From assembly GCF_001898175.1 (NCBI RefSeq), contig NZ_MKTH01000013.1:231795-295794 (forward strand): 64,000 nucleotides of DNA. Reading direction: 5' to 3'. The stretch is from Cellulomonas sp. 73-92 (GTDB lineage: Bacteria; Actinomycetota; Actinomycetes; Actinomycetales; Cellulomonadaceae). The notes beneath the pieces were generated by a model, which worked only from the letters and a program-made list of their open reading frames with translations, did not search any database and was not told the DNA's origin. Numbering within the stretch: the first letter of the stretch is position 1; each line of letters opens with the position of its first letter. The position numbers and the translations under genes are program-made. Shown here in pieces: positions 46,203 through 54,151 of this stretch.

Positions 46203-46426
46203 CGGAGCAGGAAGAGCCGCAGCGGCCCGCCGCGCGTGAGCGCAAGGCGGTGCTGCTGCGGCTCGACCCTGCCGTCCACGATGCCCTGGCGCGCTGGGCG
46301 TCCGACGAGCTGCGCAGCGTCAACGCGCAGATCGACCTCCTGCTGCGGGAGGCCCTGGCCCGGTCCGGCCGCGCGCCCCAGGGCCTGACGCCACCGCGCC
46401 GGCCCGGCCGCCCGTCGACGACGTGA
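46199..46426 (+). CDS. Arc/ribbon-helix-helix-type small protein
   Basis: GTG overlapping SPFH stop; RKAVLLRLDPAVHDALARWASDELRSVNAQIDLLLREALARSGR. Confidence 0.8.
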   Translation: MTEQEEPQRPAARERKAVLLRLDPAVHDALARWASDELRSVNAQIDLLLREALARSGRAPQGLTPPRRPGRPSTT

Positions 46427-46533
46427 CCGCGCCCGACGAGCCACGGTTCACGGAAGGTCGCGGCCGGACGGGCCGCACCCCTCATCGCCGATCGTCAGCG
46501 AACTCCCAGGCCGGCGCCGTAGGCTCCGACGCC

Positions 46534-47358
46534 ATGGCCGTGCCGGAGACCCCGACGCCGGTCACGCCCGCACCCGCCGTGGACGTGGCCGACGCGAGCA
46601 CCGCCCACCGGCGACGCCGCGTCGGCGAGATCTGGATCGTGCTCGGCATGTCCTTGGGCCAGTCGGCCGTCTACGCGGTGATCAGCCTCGTCGCCAAGCT
46701 CACCGCCGGCCCCCCGCTGAAGTCGCAGTCGACGGCGCTCAACGTCAGCGTGTCCCCCCGGCCGCTGCTCGACCTCACCTACCAGCTGACGGGCATCCTC
46801 TTCGCCGCTCTGCCCGTGGCGCTGGCGCTGTACCTGCTGAGCGAACCGGGGCGCTCGGCGCTGCGCCGCATCGGCCTCACCGGTGAGCGGCCGTGGCGTG
46901 ACCTCGGCTGGGGCGCCGGCCTCGCCGCCGCGATCGGCATCCCGGGGCTGGGCTTCTACGCCCTGGGGCGGGCCATCGGCATCACGGTCCAGGTGCAGGC
47001 CAGCGCTCTCAACGCCCACTGGTGGACCATCCCCGTGCTCGTCCTCGCGGCGGCGCAGAACGGCCTGCTCGAGGAGGTCGTGGCGGTCGGGTACCTCTCG
47101 GAGCGGCTCAAGGAGCTGCGCTGGCGCGGGCCGGCGATCGTCGTCGCCTCGGCCCTGCTGCGCGGCTCCTATCACCTCTACCAGGGCTGGGGCCCGTTCT
47201 TCGGCAACGCGATCATGGGCCTCGTCTTCGCCGAGTACTACCGGCGCACGCGCCGCGTCGCCCCGCTCGTCGTCGCGCACTTCCTCATGGACATGGTGGT
47301 GTTCGTCGGCTACGACCTCATCCCGCACGGGTGGCTCGCCTCGCTGGGGCTGACCTGA
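46534..47358 (+). CDS. CPBP-family intramembrane metalloprotease
   Basis: QNGLLEEVVAVGYLSERLKEL...LLRGSYHLYQGWGPFFGNAIMGLVFAEYYRRTRRVAPLVVAHFLMD. Confidence 0.88.
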   Translation: MAVPETPTPVTPAPAVDVADASTAHRRRRVGEIWIVLGMSLGQSAVYAVISLVAKLTAGPPLKSQSTALNVSVSPRPLLDLTYQLTGILFAALPVALALYLLSEPGRSALRRIGLTGERPWRDLGWGAGLAAAIGIPGLGFYALGRAIGITVQVQASALNAHWWTIPVLVLAAAQNGLLEEVVAVGYLSERLKELRWRGPAIVVASALLRGSYHLYQGWGPFFGNAIMGLVFAEYYRRTRRVAPLVVAHFLMDMVVFVGYDLIPHGWLASLGLT

Positions 47359-47368
47359 GGCGGCGGCC

Positions 47369-49930
47369 ATGCCCCCGGAAGCCCCGTCCGGCGGCGCGTC
47401 GCTGCCTAGACTCGCCCAGGTGAGCACGGCGCAGGAGGGAGCCGCGACCGACCGGACCGTCGACGGGCCGGTCGAGATCGTCGACATCCCCGCGGCCCGC
47501 GTGCACCACCCGTCGGACCTGCTGGGGGTCGTGCTCGCCGCGCTCGGCGCGGTGCTCGTCATCGTCCTCGCCGCGTACGCGCACAACACCACCGGCGGCA
47601 TCGCGGAGGACGTGCAAGGCTTCGCCACGCTGCTGCGCCGCATCCTCTTCGTGCCCGTCGCGGCGCTGGTCTCCCTGGTGACGGTGCTCGTGCCGCTGGC
47701 CGTGCTCATCGACCTCGCGGTGCGCCGGCAGGGCCGCCTGCTGCTCGAGACGTCGGCCGCCGGCGCGGCGGGCCTCGCGCTGACCACCTTCGGGCACTGG
47801 GCGCTGACCACCTTCGGCAGCCATGAGCTCGTCGCCACGATGTCCGTTGTCCAGACCGACAGCGGGGCCAACGTCGAGGTGCTGACGCTGCCGGGCTACG
47901 TCGCGATGCTGGCAGCGCTGCTGACGCTGGCCGGCCCGCGCGCCCACCGCAGCTCGGTGCGCTGGAGCTGGAACGCCCTGTGGACGGCGATCGGCGTCAC
48001 CCTCATCACCGCGCAGGTCTCGCTGCCAGGCGTGGCCCTGGCGCTCGCGCTCGGCCGGCTCGCGGGCCTCGGGGTCCGTTACCTCGCCGGCGTCTCCCCG
48101 GAGCGGGCCTACGGCGACGCGCTCGTCGCGGGCATCCGCCGGGCCGGCTACACGCCGGTGTCGCTGGTCCGGGTGCCGGACGCCGACACGCGGGTCGCAG
48201 CCGAGCAGCTGCACCGCGAGCACAACCTGCCCACGCCGGACGAGGCCTCGGCCGCGCTCGTCCGCTCGTCGGACGCCCGGGTCTACCAGGTGCGCACGGC
48301 GTACGACGAGGTCCTCGACCTGCGCGTGCTCGACGGCGACCGCCAGGTGCTCGGCGTGCTGGCGCGCACGTGGCGCAGCCTGCGGCTGCGGGGCATCGAG
48401 GGGCGCAACATCGTCTCCTTGCGCCAGGCGTCCGAGCGCGCGGCGCTGCTGGCCTACGCGGCCACGGCGGCCGGTGTGCACACGCCACGGCTGCTGCGCC
48501 TCAGCGAGAACGCCGACTCGATGATGCTGCTGCAGGAGCACCCGTCCGGCGCCGTCCCGCTGACGCTCGTGCCCGATGACGAGCTGACCGACGACCTGCT
48601 CGCGGAGGTCTGGGGCCAGCTGCGCGCGGCGCACCACGCCGGCATCGCCCACCGTGCGATCACCGGCGACACCGTGCTCGTCGGACCCGGGGCGAGCCAC
48701 CACGGCGTGTGGCTCACGGGCTGGGACTCCGGCGACGTCGCCTCCTCCGACCTGGCGCGGCGCATCGACATCACGCAGATGCTGGCCGTGCTCGCGCTGC
48801 GCGTCGGGGCGGCGCGGGCCGTGCGCTCCGTCGCGGACGCGCTGGCCGACGACGACGTCGCGGCGATCGGCCCGATGCTGCAGACCATCACGCTGCCGCG
48901 CCAGACGCGCGACCTCATGCGCGACCACAAGGAGGTGCTGGCCGAGCTGCGCCAGCAGATCGTCGCCCGCCTGCCGGAGGCGAGCATCGAGCCCTACCGG
49001 CTGGTGCGGTTCGGGGCCAGGACCGTGCTGACGATCGTCGTGACCTTCGTCGCCGCCTTCGTCATCCTCACGACGATCAACGTCCACCAGATCGGCGACG
49101 CGCTGCGCAGCAGCGACCCGCGGTTCTCCCTGCTCGCGTTCCTCCTGGGCATGGTGACGCTGGTCGGCGCGGCGCTCAGCCTCGTCGCCTTCTCGCCGGT
49201 GCGGCTCAGCCTCTGGCGCTCGATGATCGTGCAGGCCGCCGCCTCGTTCGTCGCGCTCGCGGCGCCGGCGGGCATCGGACCGGCGGCGCTCAACCTGCGC
49301 GCCCTGACCCGGCGCGGCGTCTCCACCACTCTCGCCACCGCCACCGTCGCGCTGATCCAGGTGTCGCAGATGGTGGTCACGGTGCTGCTGCTCGTCGTCC
49401 TCACCCTGACGTCCGGGACGCAGCAGCAGTCGCCGGTGCCGCTGTCGCCGCCCGTGCTCGCGGTCATCGGGATCGTCGTCGTCGCCCTCGCCGCGACGCT
49501 GCTCATCCCCCAGGTGCGGGCGTGGGTCGGCAAGCGCGTCATGCCGACGCTGCGGCAGACGTGGCCGAGGCTCGTCGAGGTCGTCGGGCAGCCCGGGCGC
49601 CTGCTGCTGGGCCTCGGCGGAAACCTCGTGACGACGCTGGGGTACGTGCTGGCGTTCGACGCGGCGATGCAGGGGCTCGGCCAGCGGGCCAGCCTGGTCC
49701 AGGTGGCGATCGTCTACCTGGCCGGCACGACGCTCGGCGCGATGGTGCCGACACCGGGCGGGGTGGGCACGACGGAAGCCGCTCTGGCGGCCGGCCTCGG
49801 CACCGTTGCCGGGATCAACGCTGGTGTCGCCTTCTCGGTGGCCGTGCTGTTCCGCGTGCTCACCTACTGGCTACGGATCCCGCTGGGCTGGGTGGCGATG
49901 CGCCACCTGCAGCGGGTGGGAGAGCTCTAG
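47369..49930 (+). CDS. MprF/flippase-like membrane protein with internal kinase-like domain
   Basis: Central AAHHAGIAHRAITGDTVLVGPG...LTGWDSGD (kinase-like); C-term LPG-synthase TM motif GTTLGAMVPTPGGVGTTEAALAAGL. Confidence 0.85.
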   Translation: MPPEAPSGGASLPRLAQVSTAQEGAATDRTVDGPVEIVDIPAARVHHPSDLLGVVLAALGAVLVIVLAAYAHNTTGGIAEDVQGFATLLRRILFVPVAALVSLVTVLVPLAVLIDLAVRRQGRLLLETSAAGAAGLALTTFGHWALTTFGSHELVATMSVVQTDSGANVEVLTLPGYVAMLAALLTLAGPRAHRSSVRWSWNALWTAIGVTLITAQVSLPGVALALALGRLAGLGVRYLAGVSPERAYGDALVAGIRRAGYTPVSLVRVPDADTRVAAEQLHREHNLPTPDEASAALVRSSDARVYQVRTAYDEVLDLRVLDGDRQVLGVLARTWRSLRLRGIEGRNIVSLRQASERAALLAYAATAAGVHTPRLLRLSENADSMMLLQEHPSGAVPLTLVPDDELTDDLLAEVWGQLRAAHHAGIAHRAITGDTVLVGPGASHHGVWLTGWDSGDVASSDLARRIDITQMLAVLALRVGAARAVRSVADALADDDVAAIGPMLQTITLPRQTRDLMRDHKEVLAELRQQIVARLPEASIEPYRLVRFGARTVLTIVVTFVAAFVILTTINVHQIGDALRSSDPRFSLLAFLLGMVTLVGAALSLVAFSPVRLSLWRSMIVQAAASFVALAAPAGIGPAALNLRALTRRGVSTTLATATVALIQVSQMVVTVLLLVVLTLTSGTQQQSPVPLSPPVLAVIGIVVVALAATLLIPQVRAWVGKRVMPTLRQTWPRLVEVVGQPGRLLLGLGGNLVTTLGYVLAFDAAMQGLGQRASLVQVAIVYLAGTTLGAMVPTPGGVGTTEAALAAGLGTVAGINAGVAFSVAVLFRVLTYWLRIPLGWVAMRHLQRVGEL

Positions 49931-49934
49931 GCCG

Positions 49935-50084
49935 TCAGGCGGCGGCGCTCTCCTGCGTCGGGAGCACCGTCAGCGCTCCGATCTCCGCGGCCCGGCGGGC
50001 CCACACCTGCAGGCGCGCGTTCGGGATCTCGGCTTGCGGAGTGGGGGAGCTGTACGGCCCTGCGGCCTGCCCGCGCTGTTCCAT
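49935..50084 (-). CDS. 49-aa small protein downstream of c-di-GMP riboswitch
   Basis: Manual translation MEQRGQAAGPYSSPTPQAEIPNARLQVWARRAAEIGALTVLPTQESAAA*. ATG preceded by AGGA at -11 to -8. Below the size cutoff of the ORF track. Confidence 0.65.
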   Translation of the reverse strand: MEQRGQAAGPYSSPTPQAEIPNARLQVWARRAAEIGALTVLPTQESAAA

Positions 50085-50088
50085 CTGC

Positions 50089-50187
50089 CTGTCCTGTCTT
50101 CTGGTAGCCCGGCTGACCCGGCTGGGTCCCGTGGCTTTGCGTCCCCGCCTTACGGCGGGTTTGCCTTTCGCTGACAGACGAGACAGT
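50089..50187 (-). ncRNA. c-di-GMP-I (GEMM-I) riboswitch
   Basis: Reverse complement: CUGUC...CUGUCAGCGAAAGGCAAACC-CGCC-GUAA-GGCG-GGGACGCAAAGCCACGGGACC-CAGCCGGGUC-AGCCGGGCUACCAGAAGACAGGACAG; conserved GGCAAACC, GNRA tetraloop, GGGACGCAAAGCCACGGG, AGCCGGGCUACC. Confidence 0.93.
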
Positions 50188-50374
50188 AGACGATGACAAC
50201 GGGCCGGTGGAAGTCCGTCAGAACGACCAAAACGGGCGGAGGAGCGATTTCACCCGGCGCAGGCGTCCGCGCAGGTCAGACCATTAGTGAGCGTTCAACT
50301 GAGCGCGCGAGGAACCGATTTCACGCGGGCGGCCGCGCCAGTCATTGTGGGACACATGGCCTGACCTGCCAGAG

Positions 50375-51325
50375 TCATAGCGGGGCGTCGAGCCAGTGAT
50401 CCTCCGACGGCAGCACCTGTTCCAGCTCGGCGAAGAGATCAGGCGGCAACGAGGCCTGCGCGGCGGCCACGGTGGGCGCGATCCGCTCGGGCCGGGACAT
50501 CCCGACGATCGTCGACGCGAACGTCTCGTCCCGGACGGAGAACTGCAGCGCCGCGGTCGGCAGGTCCGTGCCGTAGCGGGCGCAGACGGCGCGCATCGCG
50601 GACACCGCGGCGAGCACGGCCGGGGGCGCCGGGCGGTAGCCGTACGTCGTCGGGCTGCCCGCGTCGTCCTGGTGGGCGAGGATGCCGCCGCCGTAGACCG
50701 CGGCGTTGAGCACGCCCATCCCCTGCCGACGCGCCTCGGCGACGAGCCGGCCGGCGGACCGGTCGACGAGCGTCCAGCGGTTGTGGACCAGCAGCACGTC
50801 GAAGACCTCGAGGGCGAGGTAGCGCGCCATGACCCGCACGTCGCCACCGGCCAGGCCGATCGCGCCGACGACGCCGGACTCGCGCAGCGCGACGAGCGCG
50901 TCCACCGCGCCGCCCGGCCCGGCGATGTCGTCGAACTCGTGGAACTCCGGGTCGTGCAGGTGCACCAGCGGCAGGCGGTCGAGACGGAGCCGCTCCATCG
51001 ACTCCTCGACACTGCGGCGCACGCGGTCGCCCGAGTAGTCGCCGTCCTTCGGGTCCGTCTTCGTCTCGACGACGACGCCCGCCGGCACGCCCCCGACCCG
51101 GCGCAGCGCTTCGCCGATGCGCCGCTCGCTCTCGCCGTCCGAGTAGCCGTTCGACGTGTCGATGAACCGGATGGGGCTGTCGAGCGCGGCGAGCACGGTC
51201 CGGATGCCGCGCTCGGCCGGCGTCTCCTGGCCGAACAGCCGCGGCATGCTCCCGAGCGGCCCGCCACCCAGGCAGAGCGCGGAGACCTCGAGGCCGGTCG
51301 CACCCAGCGGCCGCATCCAGGACAT
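50375..51325 (-). CDS. Aldo/keto reductase
   Basis: MRPLGATGLEVSALCLGGGPLG...RFIDTSNGYSDGESERRIGEAL...LPLVHLHDPE...LLVHNRWTLVDRSAG. Confidence 0.9.
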   Translation of the reverse strand: MSWMRPLGATGLEVSALCLGGGPLGSMPRLFGQETPAERGIRTVLAALDSPIRFIDTSNGYSDGESERRIGEALRRVGGVPAGVVVETKTDPKDGDYSGDRVRRSVEESMERLRLDRLPLVHLHDPEFHEFDDIAGPGGAVDALVALRESGVVGAIGLAGGDVRVMARYLALEVFDVLLVHNRWTLVDRSAGRLVAEARRQGMGVLNAAVYGGGILAHQDDAGSPTTYGYRPAPPAVLAAVSAMRAVCARYGTDLPTAALQFSVRDETFASTIVGMSRPERIAPTVAAAQASLPPDLFAELEQVLPSEDHWLDAPL

Positions 51326-51363
51326 CGAGACCTCCTCGTCGTCGTGCGGGGACATCCTGCCGC

Positions 51364-53328
51364 TCAGCCGGCCGCGGTGAGAAACGCGCGCACGAGCGGT
51401 CCCGCGGTCGTCGCGCCGAAGTCGCCCGTCTCGACGAAGGCCGCCACGGCGAGGTCGCCGTGGATGGCGATGAGCCACGCGTGGTTGGCCAGGCCGTTCG
51501 TCGTCTGGAACTCCGCGGTGCCGGTCTTCGCGGCGACGTCCGGCACGGCCTGGAGCACCGTGGCCGTGCCGTCCGTGACGACGCCACGCATCAGCTGGTG
51601 CAGGGTGTCCGCCTCGGCCTGGGTCAGGGGCGCGGCCGGCGTCGTCGGCTCGGTGGCCGTGGCGACGGGCGTCGGGGTCTCGTCGGCCGCCGCGGTGCCC
51701 GACGAGGAAGCGGGCTTGACCAGCACCGGCGTCACCGTGCGGCCCGCGGCGACGGAGGCGGCGACGACCGCCATGCCGAGCGGCGACGCGATGACGCGGC
51801 CCTGCCCGATGAGGGATGCGGCGTGGTCGGTCCCCGTGGAGTCGGCGGGGAGGGAGGCGAGGAACGCCGGGAAGCCGAGCGAGGGCGCGGGGTCCAGCCC
51901 GAGCGACCGGGCGGCGGCGACGAGCGCCGGCTGCGACACCCTCCCGGCCTGGCCGACGAACGCGGTGTTGCAGGAGTGCGCGAACGCCGTCGTGAGCGGG
52001 ATGGTGCCGAGCGCCCGGGTCGGGTACCCCGGCACGTTGGTGAAGGTGTAGCCGTCGACCACCACGCTCGTCGGGCAGGACAAGGTGCTGGTCGGGGTCA
52101 TGCCGGTGCGCAGCAGCGCCAGCGCGGAGGCGACCTTGAACGTCGACCCGGGCGCGTACTGGCCGACGGTCGCCGTCGACAGGCCGTCGCCGTTCGGGCC
52201 GTTGGCCGCGACGAGCACCTCGCCCGTCGAAGGGCGGATCGCGACGAGTGCCGCGTTGCCCGGGACGGGCGCCAGGATCTGCTCGGCCTTCTCCTGGAGG
52301 GCGATGTCGAAGGTCGTCTGCAGGGGCACCCCGGCGACCGCGTCGACGTGGAACAGCTGGCGGGTCACCGGGCCGTTGGCGGCGACGACCGTCAGCCCGG
52401 GCGTGCCGCGCAGCTGGGCGTCGTACTGCCGCTGGAGGCCGGACGTGCCGGTCAGGTCGCCCGCGACGATCGCGCCGCCCGAGGCGTCGACGATCTCCTT
52501 CGTCGCCTGCCCCACCTGCCCGAGGATCGGCCTGGCGAACAGGCGCGTCGGCGCGAGCGGCAGCTGGTCGGCCACCGCGTTGACGCCGGCGATCTTCTTC
52601 AGTGCGGGGACGTCGTAGCCGGGGTCGTTCTGCCGCACGGTGATCGCCTCGACGAACGCCTGGGGACCGGCGGCCGCCACCTGCGCGGCGAACGCCGCGG
52701 GGTCCAGGTGCAGGGCGGTGGCCAACGCGCGCGCGGACGCGTCCTGGCCGGCCGCGTCGACGTGCGTCTTGTCGATCCCGATCCGCCACACCGGCCGCGG
52801 CTCGACGATCACCTGGCCGTCGCCGGCCAGCACGGTGCCCCGCGGCGCGGCCTGCCGCTGCACGGCGAGCTTCTCGCCATCGACGAGGTCGGGTGCCAGC
52901 AGCGACGTGCGCCACTCCGCCTGCCACGCCTGCCCGGCGTCCACCGTCGCCAGCCGGAGCCGGGCCGTCACGTCGTAGGTCCAGGGCCGGGACGTGCCGA
53001 GGTCCCACGACCAGTGCAGGGCCGCGGTGGCGAGGGTGCCATCCTTCGGGTCCACCGCCACCGAGGCGAGCGTGACGGTCGGGGTCGCCCCGCCCAGGCC
53101 CTCGAAGACCGCCTTCCGGTCGGTGGCGAGCCGGCCGGCGTCCGGCGCACCGGAGGTCAGCGCGACGCGCGAGAAGTCGCCCGAGGCGAGCGCGGCCGCG
53201 AGCGCACCGGCCGCCGCGTCGGGGGTCGGGCGCTTCGGCGAGCACGCCGCGAGGCCCCCCGCGAGCACGGCGACGGCGGCCAGCGCCGCCGTCATCGTCC
53301 GGATCCTGCGCGCCCCTGCTGCCCTCAC
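51364..53328 (-). CDS. Penicillin-binding protein (MecA-N-like + transpeptidase), lipoprotein
   Basis: LAACSPKRPTPDAAAGALAAAL; GSTFKVASALALL (SxxK), HSCNTAF (SxN), KTGTAEF (KTG). Confidence 0.92.
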   Translation of the reverse strand: MRAAGARRIRTMTAALAAVAVLAGGLAACSPKRPTPDAAAGALAAALASGDFSRVALTSGAPDAGRLATDRKAVFEGLGGATPTVTLASVAVDPKDGTLATAALHWSWDLGTSRPWTYDVTARLRLATVDAGQAWQAEWRTSLLAPDLVDGEKLAVQRQAAPRGTVLAGDGQVIVEPRPVWRIGIDKTHVDAAGQDASARALATALHLDPAAFAAQVAAAGPQAFVEAITVRQNDPGYDVPALKKIAGVNAVADQLPLAPTRLFARPILGQVGQATKEIVDASGGAIVAGDLTGTSGLQRQYDAQLRGTPGLTVVAANGPVTRQLFHVDAVAGVPLQTTFDIALQEKAEQILAPVPGNAALVAIRPSTGEVLVAANGPNGDGLSTATVGQYAPGSTFKVASALALLRTGMTPTSTLSCPTSVVVDGYTFTNVPGYPTRALGTIPLTTAFAHSCNTAFVGQAGRVSQPALVAAARSLGLDPAPSLGFPAFLASLPADSTGTDHAASLIGQGRVIASPLGMAVVAASVAAGRTVTPVLVKPASSSGTAAADETPTPVATATEPTTPAAPLTQAEADTLHQLMRGVVTDGTATVLQAVPDVAAKTGTAEFQTTNGLANHAWLIAIHGDLAVAAFVETGDFGATTAGPLVRAFLTAAG

Positions 53329-53470
53329 GATGCTCCCCTCGTCGGCCACCACCGCCCGCACGAGCCTGCCACCGCCGGGACGGTCGTGGGCGCCGAACGG
53401 CGGCCCGGCCGGCCCGCCGGCCCGGCTGCTGGAGTTGCTCCTGGACAACTTTCCAGGTCAGGATGCCGCC

Positions 53471-54115
53471 ATGGCTGCCGAGCGACGACGCGTGGCCCCG
53501 CCGGACGCCGTGGAGCGGCTCGCCAAGCACCACGTGCCGCAGGCCGCGCGCGTCATCGCCACCGCCCTGGCCGACGACCCCGGCTACAGCCACCTCATGC
53601 CCGACCCCGGCCGCCGCGTCGGCGAGCTGACCGCGCTGTACCGGATGACGCTCGCCGACACCGTCGACCACGGCCTCGGCTTCGTCACCACGCTCGGCAC
53701 CGTGGTCACCGGCGCCCTGGCGATCTACCCACCCGGGACGTACCCCATGCCGCTGGCGCGCTGGGCGCGCGCGGGTGGGCGCGTGGTGCGCCTGGCGGCG
53801 CTGGCCCGCGAGCACAGCCCCGGCCTCATCCGGTTCGGGCAGCTGACGGCGCCCGGCGTGCCCACCCACTCGTGGTACGTGGAGGCGGCCGGCGTGCGGC
53901 CCGACCTCCAGCTCGCCGGCCGCGGGACGGCCCTCATCGAGGCCGCGCTGGCGCTGGTCGACGAGGCCGGCGAGGAGTCGTACCTGGAGACGACGAAGCC
54001 GGCGAACGTCGCCTACTACGAGCGGTTCGGGTACGCCTCGATCCGCGAGCCCGTGCCGCTCTCGCCGGGCGGGCCGTCGATCTTCCCGATGCTGCGGGCG
54101 GCGCGGAGGAGCTGA
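53471..54115 (+). CDS. GNAT-family N-acetyltransferase
   Basis: HHVPQAARVIATALADDPGYSHLMPDP...GVRPDLQLAGRGTALIEAALALVDEAGEESYLETTKPANVAYYERFGY. Confidence 0.88.
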   Translation: MAAERRRVAPPDAVERLAKHHVPQAARVIATALADDPGYSHLMPDPGRRVGELTALYRMTLADTVDHGLGFVTTLGTVVTGALAIYPPGTYPMPLARWARAGGRVVRLAALAREHSPGLIRFGQLTAPGVPTHSWYVEAAGVRPDLQLAGRGTALIEAALALVDEAGEESYLETTKPANVAYYERFGYASIREPVPLSPGGPSIFPMLRAARRS

Positions 54116-54151
54116 GCGGCAAGGCTCCTGGCCACGGGGTCGGTGCCGCGG

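Noticed and set aside
49927-50199. 90-aa minus-strand ORF overlapping the riboswitch
   Set aside because: Needs a TTG start and translates the conserved aptamer; the 49-aa ATG ORF in a different frame has an SD and fits the riboswitch layout better.
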